DNA of 50,950 bases from contig NZ_CASFWU010000008.1 in assembly GCF_949298305.1 (NCBI RefSeq), positions 1 through 50,950 of the forward strand. The letters run 5' to 3'. This DNA is from an uncultured Bacteroides sp. Lineage in GTDB: Bacteria > Bacteroidota > Bacteroidia > Bacteroidales > Bacteroidaceae. Under the pieces are notes generated by a model. It had not been told where the DNA came from. It did not search any database and saw nothing but the letters and a program-made list of their open reading frames with translations. Of the stretch, positions 12,783-21,765 are shown piece by piece (the first letter of the stretch is position 1; every line of letters starts with the position of its first letter). The position numbers were made by a program, and so were the translations under genes.

Positions 12783-14351
12783 TCAGAGGTTGAATGCGGT
12801 GGCTTTGCAGGCATTCGGGGCCCTGATACGCATCACGCCGCTCAAGGTGGGGGCGATGCGGTCGGCACTGACCGGTTCACGGATGATTTCGGGCTTGACA
12901 CCGCTTCCCAGCAGGATGAGGGGGGCGGGGATGGTGGCCGAGCGCACCACGCGGTTGTCTGTGGTGTTCTCCTGCATGATGGTCCATCCGGGCAGTACCT
13001 CGATGAGCAGGTCGCCCGAGCGTTTGCGGTGGAAACTGTTGCGGATGCGCTCCACCTGGGGCGACCAGGAGCCCAGCAGCAGGCGATGGGCAGAGTAGAC
13101 CTCGTTTACCCCGCTGAACTGCACCAGAAAGGCGGCGGCTTTCTCCTGAATATCGGCCAGGCTCAGTTTCTTTTCTTCTATCAGTTTGTGATTCAGGTAA
13201 ATCTGCTGGTTATAATAGCCTTCAACATATTGTCCCTGCCCGTAAGTGGCCATGAGGTACATGTTGAGCAGCGTGGCGCAACGGTTCAGGTAAAACTCTC
13301 CACCCGGTACGCGGTAGATGCCTGTGTCGGGCGCTTCGGGGTCGGCATAACCCGTCGATGTGATGCACAGCAGCACGTTGTGCAGGCCTATTTTGCGGTC
13401 GAGCAGGTCGAGCAGAGTTGCCAGACTCCGGTCCAGACGCACGTAGGTGTCCTGCATTTCCATGGCGCACTCCTGCGTACTCTTATGGTTATAGTTGCCG
13501 GCATAGTAGGTCAGTGCCAGCAGGTCGGTTATGTCGTCCTTGCCGATGTTGCTCTTATCCAGCAACTCTTCTGTCAGCAGATTCACTTCATCGTTGGCAA
13601 AGGGGCTGGCTGTCAGGCGCCGGTAGCGGTTGGTCCGGTCACTGTCCAGCTTGTATTTGAAAGCATCCGTCCGCCATTCGGGCAGGAATGTGTAGCTGGT
13701 TGCGGGGTGAACGGGTTCCCATACCATGTCTTTGATGCGGAAGTCGGGCGAGTTGCGGTCGTTGTATTGGCTTATCCACCACGGAAACTCACTATAATAA
13801 GTGGTGCTGCACCATTTTCCCGTTTGCCTGTTCAACCAGAAAGCTCCGTTGCCCGCGTGTCCTGCGGACAAAATGGCAGCATCCCTGAACGGGGCGATGG
13901 CATAAACAATGCCTTGGTTGCGGGTCGCTATCTTCAGTTCGTCCGCCAAGGTCGATACCAGCAGTTGGGAGGGCGAACCGTTTTCGTCCGTATAGTTGCC
14001 CATGAAGGCAGGGTCGTCTACACAGTTGCGCGTACGCAGGGTGCCGGTGTCCAGCCAATGGTTGCTGATGATGCCGTTCACCGAGGGGGTGGTGCCTGTA
14101 TAGAGGGTGGCGATGGCCGAGGCGCGGTCGGGGCTTTCAAAGAGAAAGTCTGTCTGGCAGAATACTTTGCCTTCGCGCATCAGGCGTTTGAAGCCTTTCT
14201 CGCCATACAAGGAGGAGAACGCTTCCATATAGTCCGTGCGCAGCTGGTCGATGGTCAGTGTCACCACCAGTTTGGGCTGGGCAGGCAACACCTGAGCTTG
14301 CAGGCCGCTGAATGTCAGTGCGAGTATGGAAGTAATCAGTCCTTTTTTCAT
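12783..14351 (-). CDS. Alkaline-phosphatase-superfamily protein, probably inactive
   Basis: A 522-residue exported protein (signal peptide ending GLQAQ) of the PafA/nucleotide-pyrophosphatase fold. Asp35 in TIDQLRTDY and the YTGTTPSVNGI segment (84-94) align with PafA. However, the nucleophile Thr of the TAPGH motif is replaced by Glu72 (FESPDRAS), the zinc-binding Asp-His pair is replaced in CITSTGYADPEA (around 329-340), the first Asp of the TDYxGH motif is lost in YAGNYNHKS (about 283-291), and the His before the C-terminal IP motif is absent. Most metal ligands are therefore missing, suggesting a structural or binding role. Its ATG overlaps the stop of the upstream Lnb-type gene by 4 bp, so the two are translationally coupled. 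Confidence 0.85.
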   Translation of the reverse strand: MKKGLITSILALTFSGLQAQVLPAQPKLVVTLTIDQLRTDYMEAFSSLYGEKGFKRLMREGKVFCQTDFLFESPDRASAIATLYTGTTPSVNGIISNHWLDTGTLRTRNCVDDPAFMGNYTDENGSPSQLLVSTLADELKIATRNQGIVYAIAPFRDAAILSAGHAGNGAFWLNRQTGKWCSTTYYSEFPWWISQYNDRNSPDFRIKDMVWEPVHPATSYTFLPEWRTDAFKYKLDSDRTNRYRRLTASPFANDEVNLLTEELLDKSNIGKDDITDLLALTYYAGNYNHKSTQECAMEMQDTYVRLDRSLATLLDLLDRKIGLHNVLLCITSTGYADPEAPDTGIYRVPGGEFYLNRCATLLNMYLMATYGQGQYVEGYYNQQIYLNHKLIEEKKLSLADIQEKAAAFLVQFSGVNEVYSAHRLLLGSWSPQVERIRNSFHRKRSGDLLIEVLPGWTIMQENTTDNRVVRSATIPAPLILLGSGVKPEIIREPVSADRIAPTLSGVMRIRAPNACKATAFNL

Positions 14352-15553
14352 GCTTGTTTTTTATCAGTCTTGTTTTTATAAGTAAGAAACAGATTGCTTG
14401 CCGAACGTATCAGCAAACAAAGTGCCAAAGGTAATACAGCCAAATTGAATTTCTGCGGAATTACGGGCCAAAGCAGTATAAAAAACGTTAAAACGACAAC
14501 GTTGGCTGCCATATAGCGGCTCAAGCGATGTTTGCGTACCCGGTTTATCATCCACGGCAGGCAGAGCAGGTGAAAGGGATGGAACACCAGGAGCAGGTAG
14601 TTGGGCCTGACCGCGGGGTGTTGGGAGAGCAGGCTCAGGAAGGTCAGGATGCATCCGGCTAAGCCGGCTGCCAGAAAAAGGACGAAATCCAGCCCCCAGA
14701 GACTCTTCTGCCGGCGCAGTCCATACCATGTGGCGCCGCCCACCACTATCAGCAATGCCAGTGAGGCTGCCAGGGGGGTGAAAAGCGTGTCGGTTGTTTC
14801 CTTTTCTTCATCGGGTATCACGACTGTCTGCACCGTTTCGGCCACCAGAGGGCGTGTATAAGCGCCGGCGCTGTCGGGCAGCATGGCGGTGGCGAAGAAA
14901 TCCTTCAGGTAAAACGGCGCAAACGTCATCAGCCGTCGGCTGATGGGGCGGTCGGCCGGGCTGCCCAGGCAGAGGTCCATGCCGAATTCGGCCCACGAGT
15001 GCCCCTTGCTGTATTGGTGTACGATGTCGCGGAAACTCGTCTGTGTGTCTGTCGTCTCCATGTCGTCGGCGTAGTGCAGGCGGTTGCCCGTGGCCCGTTC
15101 TACCTGCAGGCAGGGGCGGGTAGCGCAGTTGTCGTAGAAAATGTTATAGCGGTAGACTCGGTTCTCGGGACGGTAGTTCTCCTCCAGTTGGGTGGCCAGA
15201 CGGTGTTTTTCTTCGTCGGTCAGGTTCAGTTCCTGCTCCCACACGTCACGTCCGCTCCAGGTGTATTCGGCAATGAAACGGCGATAGTCCGTCACCCCCA
15301 ACTGGTAGTCGGGTTCGCCCAAGGTAAACCGTAAGATGAAGTTAGGTGCGCCGAAACTGAACAGGCCGTAGTTGAACACCACGTCGATGCCCCGCTCCGG
15401 CACTTCGTAGCGGATGGCCGTGTGCCCGAAGAGCGAGTAGATTTCCGTTCCTGGTCCGCAGGTCAGCAGGCTGAAGCGTATGGAAACGGTCCCGTTGGCA
15501 CGAACGGACAGAGCGGTCACCATGAAAAACAATGTCAGTAATATTTGTTTCAT
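14348..15553 (-). CDS. lnb: DUF4105 / Lnb-type lipoprotein N-acyltransferase
   Basis: A 401-residue membrane protein. A signal sequence (1-19) precedes a periplasmic DUF4105 domain (about 22-270) with typical segments LLTCGPGTEIYSLFGHTAIR, FNYGLFSFG and NIFYDNCATRPC, which contain the candidate catalytic His and Cys. About four to five hydrophobic helices follow at the C-terminus. DUF4105 is the domain of Lnb, the Bacteroides enzyme reported to N-acylate lipoproteins in place of Lnt; that assignment is from memory. I chose the ATG at 15551-15553 because it gives a clean signal peptide and sits just downstream of a strong promoter. A paralogous DUF4105 protein with a different role cannot be excluded. 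Confidence 0.82.
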   Translation of the reverse strand: MKQILLTLFFMVTALSVRANGTVSIRFSLLTCGPGTEIYSLFGHTAIRYEVPERGIDVVFNYGLFSFGAPNFILRFTLGEPDYQLGVTDYRRFIAEYTWSGRDVWEQELNLTDEEKHRLATQLEENYRPENRVYRYNIFYDNCATRPCLQVERATGNRLHYADDMETTDTQTSFRDIVHQYSKGHSWAEFGMDLCLGSPADRPISRRLMTFAPFYLKDFFATAMLPDSAGAYTRPLVAETVQTVVIPDEEKETTDTLFTPLAASLALLIVVGGATWYGLRRQKSLWGLDFVLFLAAGLAGCILTFLSLLSQHPAVRPNYLLLVFHPFHLLCLPWMINRVRKHRLSRYMAANVVVLTFFILLWPVIPQKFNLAVLPLALCLLIRSASNLFLTYKNKTDKKQA

Positions 15554-15557
15554 GCCG

Positions 15558-15588
15558 CAAAGGTACATTAAATATGTGTGTGTACAAA
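15558..15588 (-). promoter_or_regulatory. Promoter of the lnb-type gene, near-leaderless
   Basis: On the minus strand, TTTG (15585-15588), a spacer of exactly 19 bp and TACCTTTG (15558-15565) match the Bacteroidetes sigma-ABfr consensus perfectly. The start codon begins only five bases after the -7 box, so the transcript should start at or next to the ATG. Confidence 0.8.
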
Positions 15589-15932
15589 ATCGAAGCATGG
15601 CTATTGTGTTAAATTCTCGCTTCTGCAATCGGGTCCTGCGCCTGCTAAAGCATGCGCCTCCTTTGGGGGAAATAACGGTGGAAAACAACAAATAAACGGT
15701 GTGGCCGAGAGGCCGACTGTGTCGCATTTCACAGGAAATGCTTGATTGATAGCCCGGTGTGGTGAAGGGTCGGGCGGAGAATGATGGGTGTGAAAGGTTC
15801 TATCGTGTGACGCATTTCCAGCAGTTTGCAGAAATGGCGGGCGGCGGGGCACCGAAGTGTTGTGGGGCTGACGGCGTGTCCGGGTACGGTCGGCCCGTTG
15901 CAATGCGGCTGTCGGCATCGGCTCTGCTTGAT

Positions 15933-16020
15933 GCTTGCATGGTGTTTCCTTCCTGCTTGCATGGTCTCCGCTCGGTGCTTGCACGGTGCTTGCTTCATGC
16001 AAGCATGGCTTCTGCCGGGC
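15933..16020 (+). repeat. 22-bp-period tandem repeat, locus 2 (4 units)
   Basis: Units begin at 15933, 15955, 15977 and 15999, a strict 22-bp spacing. The first three open with GCTTGCAYGG; the last is degenerate (GCAAGCATGG). The intervening 12 bases vary. Same family as loci at 3293, 32368 and 47408. Confidence 0.85.
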
Positions 16021-16195
16021 GTTTGTACCGGCCGTTTGGTGAATGCGCGCTTGCTCCGTTTCACGTCGTGAATTCTCAAGGTTCACATGATTGTGTTCTA
16101 AATGAAACTTTTATCCCGGTTGTGAGGGCGTGAAGGATGAGACGGAAAAGTGGCATTTGTAATGGGGCTACGCGAAATATAACTCCAAAAATGTT

Positions 16196-16203
16196 TATCT
16201 TTG
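16196..16203 (+). promoter_or_regulatory. Candidate -7 box for the coaX operon
   Basis: TATCTTTG matches TAnnTTTG. It lies about 190 bp upstream of coaX, implying a long leader. No clear -33 TTTG is seen at the expected spacing. Confidence 0.4.
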
Positions 16204-16392
16204 CCCCGTGTAGAACGCGTGTGTGAAACGCAGGCATGTGTAAGGCGCATGTTGGGTTGATTGGAGAAGGATGCCGTCGGAAAGGCTTGCGTTGATTCCC
16301 GCCCGTTGCGGAAGCATGCTAACTGAGTTTAATGAAAAATGCCAGTCGGCGGTTGGAAAAAGACATTCGCATGGCATGAAAAAGAAATGGAT

Positions 16393-17127
16393 ATGAATCT
16401 TGTAATAGACATTGGAAACACGGTGGCCAAACTTGCCGCCTTTGGGGAAGACGGCCGGTTGGTAGAAGTGGTCTATGACTCCAATCGTACGCTGGAACTT
16501 TTACCGGAATTTTGCAGACGCCACAGCTTTGGCCGTGCCATTCTTGCTTCGGTGATTGACCTGGAGGAAGCGGTTGAGTCCCGGTTGGCCCGCCTTTCTT
16601 TTCCGTTGTTACGTTTGGGGGCTGATACCCCCGTGCCTGTTGAGAACCTGTATGAGACGCCTCGCACTTTGGGCTACGACCGTATGGCTGCTGTGGTCGG
16701 GGCTCATGAACTATTTCCGGGAAGAGATGTTCTGGTGATTGATGCAGGTACGTGTATCACTTACGAATTTCTGGATGCGGACGGGCGGTATCATGGCGGC
16801 AATATCTCGCCGGGTATGCAGATGCGTTTCAGGGCTCTTCATCATTTTACAGGAAGGCTGCCCCTGGTGGCCGCCGAGGGGCGCGATTTGTCCATGGGTA
16901 AGGATACGGATACGGCTATTCGTGCGGGAGTGCTGCGTGGCATTGAATTTGAAATAGAAGGGTATATCCGTACCTTGAAGCATAAATATCCTCAACTTTT
17001 GGTTTTTTTAACGGGCGGGGATGATTTTTCTTTTGATACAAACGTAAAAAGTATCATCTTTGCAGACAGATTTTTAGTGTTGAAAGGGTTAAACCGAATA
17101 TTAAACTATAATAATGATAGGATATAG
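16393..17127 (+). CDS. coaX: Type III pantothenate kinase
   Basis: Phosphorylates pantothenate in the first step of coenzyme A synthesis. The protein (244 residues) begins MNLVIDIGNT, the ASKHA phosphate-1 motif DxGNT. It then shows PRTLGYDRMAAVVGA and the second phosphate-binding motif VIDAGTCITYEF, followed by HGGNISPGMQMRFRALHHFTGRLP, all typical of CoaX. I chose the ATG at 16393 because it aligns with the family; an ATG two codons earlier (16387) is also possible. The stop overlaps the next start by 14 bp, suggesting coupled translation as the first gene of an envelope-related operon reaching at least to the CorC-like gene. Confidence 0.95.
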   Translation: MNLVIDIGNTVAKLAAFGEDGRLVEVVYDSNRTLELLPEFCRRHSFGRAILASVIDLEEAVESRLARLSFPLLRLGADTPVPVENLYETPRTLGYDRMAAVVGAHELFPGRDVLVIDAGTCITYEFLDADGRYHGGNISPGMQMRFRALHHFTGRLPLVAAEGRDLSMGKDTDTAIRAGVLRGIEFEIEGYIRTLKHKYPQLLVFLTGGDDFSFDTNVKSIIFADRFLVLKGLNRILNYNNDRI

Positions 17128-18373
17128 ACAAACACTCTTGGTGTTCTTGCTCACGATGTTATGCGGGGATTTATATGCCCAGACGAGTTCCATTTCTCCT
17201 AACAATACCAATTCACCTTATACCCGCTATGGATATGGGCAGTTGGCTGACCAAGGCTCGGGCAACAGCAAGGCAATGGGTGGAATCGCTTATGGCCTAC
17301 GTGACAAGTATCAGGTGAATTTTGTCAATCCAGCTTCTTATACGGCTGTAGATTCGCTGACTTTTATTTTTGATGGAGGCGTTTCATTGCAAAACACCAA
17401 TTTCAGCAATGGAACGCTGAAACAGAATGCCCGTAACTCAAGTTTTGATTATGTGACCATGATGTTCCGGGCCAGCAAGTGGGCGGCTATCAGCATAGGA
17501 CTGTTGCCTTATTCCAATGTCGGTTACAACATGGGCGAGACGCGTGACATCGGTCAAGTGATATATTATGGTGAAGGAGGTCTGCATCAGGTTTATTTAG
17601 GCGCAGGATTTAAAATATTTAAAAATTTTTCCATTGGTGCGAATATTTCGTATCTTTGGGGTGACATCTCGCACACCCTGACGCAGTCGTTGCCGGAGCT
17701 GGCTTCTTCGTTCTCCTATACAAGACAGCAGAGTATGTCTTTCACCAGTTATAAGCTGGATTTGGGGGCACAGTACACACAGCAGTTCGGAAAAAAACAT
17801 GTGGTGACCGTAGGAGCTGTCTTCTCGCCGGGGCATGACTTGAGCAACGATGCGTCTGTGACAGACCAGACGGGTAACAGCTCGATGGGCTATACACAAA
17901 CCGTAAAGGACACGGTGGCTACGTTCGGGATTCCTGTCACTTTGGGCGGAGGTTTTACTTATGTCTATGACGGCAGGCTGACGGTGGGTGCTGATGTGAT
18001 GTACCAGGGTTGGAGTAAAGTTTCTTTCCTGAATAACGATGAGACATTCTGTAATCGTTATAAGGTCGCACTGGGAGCCGAATATCTGCCGAATCCGTTC
18101 GGAAGAAGCTACCTCGCCAATGTGAAGTATCGGGTGGGAGCCTACTATTCCAAACCTTATTATAAGATAGACGGTGTACGTGCGGCCAATGAATATGGTG
18201 TGACTGCCGGTTTTGGCTTGCCTATTCCGCGCACACGCTCTATCCTGAGCGTTTCTGCTCAGTATGTCAGGACAGAGCCGACAAAAAGTGCGTTTTTGAC
18301 TGAAAACACATTCCGCATTTGTGTGGGCGTGACTTTCAACGAACGCTGGTTCTTCAAGCGTAAAGTGAATTGA
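17114..18373 (+). CDS. Outer-membrane beta-barrel protein (FadL/PorV-like)
   Basis: A 419-residue protein with a signal peptide ending DLYAQ. Residues 30-90 (SPYTRYGYGQLADQGSGNSKAMGGIAYGLR) resemble the N-terminal region of Bacteroidetes FadL/PorV-type barrels. The rest alternates short amphipathic strands rich in Tyr, Phe and Gly, and the protein ends in charged residues after a strand (VTFNERWFFKRKVN). It overlaps coaX by 14 bp and is followed 45 bp later by a TPR protein, as part of the same operon. It probably resides in the outer membrane; cargo is unknown. Confidence 0.75.
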   Translation: MIGYRQTLLVFLLTMLCGDLYAQTSSISPNNTNSPYTRYGYGQLADQGSGNSKAMGGIAYGLRDKYQVNFVNPASYTAVDSLTFIFDGGVSLQNTNFSNGTLKQNARNSSFDYVTMMFRASKWAAISIGLLPYSNVGYNMGETRDIGQVIYYGEGGLHQVYLGAGFKIFKNFSIGANISYLWGDISHTLTQSLPELASSFSYTRQQSMSFTSYKLDLGAQYTQQFGKKHVVTVGAVFSPGHDLSNDASVTDQTGNSSMGYTQTVKDTVATFGIPVTLGGGFTYVYDGRLTVGADVMYQGWSKVSFLNNDETFCNRYKVALGAEYLPNPFGRSYLANVKYRVGAYYSKPYYKIDGVRAANEYGVTAGFGLPIPRTRSILSVSAQYVRTEPTKSAFLTENTFRICVGVTFNERWFFKRKVN

Positions 18374-18418
18374 TTTGAGAAGAATAGACCAAAACATAAC
18401 AACTAAAATTTAAATACA

Positions 18419-19741
18419 ATGAAAATTAAGACGCTTGTAGCTGTTTTGCTCCTTTCGGGTGGGGTGACCAGCGCCTACGCACAAAACGATTGTAATGCCA
18501 ACAGTAGTATCTCGCACGAGGCCGTGAGAGCAGGCAACTTCAAGGATGCTTACGCTCCGTGTATGGCCGTGCTGAAAGAGTGCCCGACTTTGAGATATTA
18601 CACTTTCTCGGACGCCATCAAAATCCTGCAGAACTTCCTGCAGACCAACAAGGACCGCAATTCTGCAGACTATCAGAAATATTTCAATGAACTGATGGAG
18701 GTACACGACCTGAGAATAAAGTACATTCCTGAGTTTGCCACGAAGTACAAGAGCGGTATCCCCAGCCCGGCTGCCGCCAAGGGTACGAAGGCTGTGGACT
18801 ATCTGCAATATGCCCCGAAACCAGACCTGAACCAGGTGTACACTTGGCTGAGAGAGTCCGTTTCCGAGGCCAAAGGCGAGTCTGACGGTGCCGTAATCCA
18901 CTACTTCCTCGATGTGTCCATGCAGAAGGTGAAGGCCGACAACAACCACACCGACCAGTTCTTCCAGGATTATCTGGATGCTTCCAAGTATGCCGATGAG
19001 GCCCTTGCTACCGAAACCAGCGAAGCAAAGAAGAAGAATCTGGAAGCCATCAAGGAAAACCTGGTTGCCATGTTTGTCAACAGTGGCGTGGCCGATTGCG
19101 AATCTCTCCAGAATATCTATGGCCCGAAGGTGGAGGCCAACCAGAACGACTCTACTTTCCTGAAGAAGACCATCGCCATTCTGAAGATGATGAAGTGTAA
19201 CGAGAGTGAAGTTTACTTCAAGGCTTCCGATTATCTCTACCGCATCGATCCTTCTTCGGATGCAGCTGTGGGCGTAGCATACATGTATTATAAGAAAGGT
19301 GAATATGACACGGCCGTGAAGTATTTTGACGAGGCCTTGAGCATGGAGACCGACGACTCCAAGAAGGCCGAAATCGCCTATATTACCGCTGCTTCGTTCA
19401 TGCAGGCCAAGAAACTTTCTCAAGCCAGAAGCTATTGCCAGAAAGCAGTCGGATTCAAGGAAAACTACGGTCCTGCCTATATTCTGTTGGCTCAGGTCTA
19501 TGCTTCCAGTCCGAAGTGGAGTGACGAGCCTGCGCTGAACAAGTGTACTTACTTCCTGGTTATCGACAAACTGCAGAGAGCCAAATCTGTAGACCCGAGT
19601 GTGGCCGAAGAAGCCAATAAGTTGATTTCTACTTATGCGGCTTATACTCCGCAGGCTCAAGACCTCTTCATGTTAGGTTACAAGGCCGGCGACCGTATCA
19701 CCATCGGCGGTTGGATTGGTGAATCTACAACCATTCGATAA
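18419..19741 (+). CDS. Periplasmic tetratricopeptide-repeat protein
   Basis: A 440-residue protein with a signal peptide (ending TSAYAQ). Helical TPR-like units are visible, the clearest at about residues 278-370 (VGVAYMYYKKGEYDTAVKYFDEAL, then ITAASFMQAKKLSQARSYCQKAV and GPAYILLAQVYA). Four cysteines in the N-terminal half may form disulfides. It sits between an outer-membrane barrel and lptC with short gaps, so a role in envelope assembly as a binding scaffold is plausible, but that is inference from position only. Confidence 0.82.
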   Translation: MKIKTLVAVLLLSGGVTSAYAQNDCNANSSISHEAVRAGNFKDAYAPCMAVLKECPTLRYYTFSDAIKILQNFLQTNKDRNSADYQKYFNELMEVHDLRIKYIPEFATKYKSGIPSPAAAKGTKAVDYLQYAPKPDLNQVYTWLRESVSEAKGESDGAVIHYFLDVSMQKVKADNNHTDQFFQDYLDASKYADEALATETSEAKKKNLEAIKENLVAMFVNSGVADCESLQNIYGPKVEANQNDSTFLKKTIAILKMMKCNESEVYFKASDYLYRIDPSSDAAVGVAYMYYKKGEYDTAVKYFDEALSMETDDSKKAEIAYITAASFMQAKKLSQARSYCQKAVGFKENYGPAYILLAQVYASSPKWSDEPALNKCTYFLVIDKLQRAKSVDPSVAEEANKLISTYAAYTPQAQDLFMLGYKAGDRITIGGWIGESTTIR

Positions 19742-19782
19742 AGATGTATCCAAAAGCTGCAAACGTAGTATATTATAGTAAT

Positions 19783-20376
19783 ATGAGCATAACCATTGTC
19801 CTGGGGGCGGTGGTTATGCTCCTTTTATTATCCTCCTGTTCAGGAGGGAAAAAAGAGTTGGGCGCAGCCATTACGGAGCGTGACTCCCTGCCCGTGATGG
19901 ATACCCGCGGTGTGACAACCCTGGTTTCCGATTCAGGTGTGACCCGTTACCGCATCAATACGGAGGAGTGGCTGGTCTTTGACCGTAAGAATCCTTCATA
20001 CTGGGCCTTTGAGAAGGGAGTCTATTTGGAGAAGTTCGATTCATTGTTTCAAGTGGAGGCCAGCATCAAGTCGGATACGGCCTACTATTATGATAAACAG
20101 AAACTTTGGAAGCTGATTGGAAATGTACATATTCAGAACTTGAAGGGCGAAAAGTTTGATACGGACTTGCTCTATTGGGATCAGAACAAGCAGAAAGTCT
20201 ATTCAGACCAGTTTATCCGTATTGAACAGCCGGATCGTATTATTACGGGACGCGGCTTTGAATCCAACCAGCAGATGACCGTTTATACCATTAATCAGCC
20301 TGAAGGTATTTTCTATGTGGACGAGGAAGAGACAATGCCTGTTGACACCTTGCAAACCGATACTATTCAGCAATAA
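19783..20376 (+). CDS. lptC: LPS export protein LptC
   Basis: Periplasmic bridge component that accepts LPS from the LptB2FG transporter and passes it to LptA. The 197-residue product starts, in my reading, at the ATG at 19783, giving a lipoprotein-type signal (MSITIVLGAVVMLLLLSSC); an ATG at 19744, two bases after the previous stop, adds 13 less plausible residues. The LptC/OstA fold is recognisable in GVYLEKFD, SDTAYYYDKQKLWKLIGNVHIQNLKGEKFDTDLLYWDQNK and ITGRGFESNQQ. The gene is five bases upstream of the CorC-like gene. An LptE-like gene is also in this window (28588). Confidence 0.88.
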   Translation: MSITIVLGAVVMLLLLSSCSGGKKELGAAITERDSLPVMDTRGVTTLVSDSGVTRYRINTEEWLVFDRKNPSYWAFEKGVYLEKFDSLFQVEASIKSDTAYYYDKQKLWKLIGNVHIQNLKGEKFDTDLLYWDQNKQKVYSDQFIRIEQPDRIITGRGFESNQQMTVYTINQPEGIFYVDEEETMPVDTLQTDTIQQ

Positions 20377-20381
20377 CCGTT

Positions 20382-21638
20382 ATGGACACAATATTTTATT
20401 TGTTAATCACGATGCTTTTCTCCGCCTTCTTTTCGGGGATGGAGATTGCTTTTGTGTCGGTTGACAAACTTCGCTTTGAGATGGATCGTAAGCCCGGGCT
20501 TACTTCCACCATCCTTTCTTATTTTTTCCGCAACCCCAATAACTTTATTTCGACCATGCTGGTTGGCAATAATATTGCATTGGTTATTTATGGTATCTTT
20601 ATGGCCGAAATTATTGAGGACCATTTGTTGGCGGGATTGATAGAGAACGATTTCGTGATGCTGTTGGTTCAGACTGTTATTTCTACTCTCGTCATCCTGT
20701 TTACCGGTGAGTTCCTGCCCAAAACGCTGTTTAAGATAGACCCCAATCTGGCCTTGCGTATTTTTGCTGTCCCCTTGTTTGTTTGTTATGTCGTATTGTT
20801 TCCTATTTCCAAGTTGGCATCGGGGCTTTCCTATATCTTTTTGCTGCTTTTTGGCGTGAAAGCCACTAAGGAAGCACAGGCAAAGGCTTTCGGAAAAGTT
20901 GATTTGGACTATTTTGTCCAATCCAGCATTGAGAATGCTGAAAGTGAGGACGAGCTGGATACTGAAGTGAAGATTTTTCAGAATGCACTCGACTTTTCCA
21001 ATGTGCGCATTCGTGACTGTATGGTACCCCGTACAGAAGTGGTGGCGGTGGATACGAATACCTCCCTGGATGAGTTGCGTAACCTTTTTGTCGAATCTGG
21101 CATTTCCAAAATCATTGTCTACGAAGACAATATTGACAATGTGGTAGGCTATATTCATTCGTCCGAAATGTTCCGTAATCCTGTCGATTGGCGTCGGAAC
21201 GTAAAAGAGGTGCCTATTGTTCCCGAAACAATGGCTGCCCATAAGTTGATGACCCTTTTTATGCAGCAGAAAAAAACCATTGCTGTAGTGGTCGACGAAT
21301 TTGGCGGCATGGCGGGCATTGTTTCCTTGGAAGATTTGGTGGAGGAAATTTTCGGTGACATAGAGGACGAACACGACAATACCACCTATGTATGTAAGCA
21401 GTTGGGCGAGCATGAATATGTGCTGTCTGGACGTCTGGAGATAGAAAAGGTAAACGAAACTTTTAATCTCGACCTGCCCGAGTCGGATGAGTATATGACA
21501 GTGGGAGGTCTGATTCTGGATGCCTACCAAAGCTTCCCAAAGTTGCACGAAGTGGTAACGGTTGGTAAATTCCAGTTCAAAATAATCAAAATAGCGCCGA
21601 CCAAAATCGAGCTGGTAAGGCTGAAAGTGGTTGAATAA
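20382..21638 (+). CDS. CNNM/CorC-type membrane protein (hemolysin family)
   Basis: A 418-residue inner-membrane protein. The CNNM transmembrane domain covers about residues 1-185 with the usual opening (SAFFSGMEIAFVSVDKLRFE) and an NPNNFISTMLVGNNIALV segment. A CBS pair follows (about 200-325; MVPRTEVVAVD, VVVDEFGGMAGIVSLEDLVEEIFGDI) and a C-terminal CorC_HlyC domain ends near 415. Family members are linked to magnesium or other ion efflux; Bacteroidetes homologues include GldE. The substrate cannot be told from sequence. It begins five bases after lptC. Confidence 0.9.
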   Translation: MDTIFYLLITMLFSAFFSGMEIAFVSVDKLRFEMDRKPGLTSTILSYFFRNPNNFISTMLVGNNIALVIYGIFMAEIIEDHLLAGLIENDFVMLLVQTVISTLVILFTGEFLPKTLFKIDPNLALRIFAVPLFVCYVVLFPISKLASGLSYIFLLLFGVKATKEAQAKAFGKVDLDYFVQSSIENAESEDELDTEVKIFQNALDFSNVRIRDCMVPRTEVVAVDTNTSLDELRNLFVESGISKIIVYEDNIDNVVGYIHSSEMFRNPVDWRRNVKEVPIVPETMAAHKLMTLFMQQKKTIAVVVDEFGGMAGIVSLEDLVEEIFGDIEDEHDNTTYVCKQLGEHEYVLSGRLEIEKVNETFNLDLPESDEYMTVGGLILDAYQSFPKLHEVVTVGKFQFKIIKIAPTKIELVRLKVVE

Positions 21639-21765
21639 AGCAATTAAGCGTAATTTTTTAGAGAATAAATAGATGCGTATTAGCATTTTTTGTATCTTCG
21701 TGCGCTAATTTGAACATAAGACAGAGAATAATAATAAACAAATAAATAAAACTTATTATCTAAAA

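Larger units (their letters stand above)
15589..16392 (+). other. 800-bp noncoding region between divergent operons
   Basis: The region between the lnb promoter and coaX contains the 22-bp tandem repeat at 15933-16020, a -7-like box at 16196-16203, and otherwise nothing I can assign. Open frames here lack convincing starts, codon pattern or motifs, and the long ones run through the tandem repeat. Confidence 0.6.

Noticed and set aside
15610..15700. tRNA-Ser remnant
   Set aside because: A CCTGCTAAAGCATG piece resembles an anticodon arm and GTGGCCGAGAGGCC a D-arm, but their order is wrong and no acceptor stem or T arm is present.
15601..16133. Protein genes in the gap before coaX
   Set aside because: Frames on both strands run through the 22-bp tandem repeat, lack ribosome binding sites and show no family motifs.
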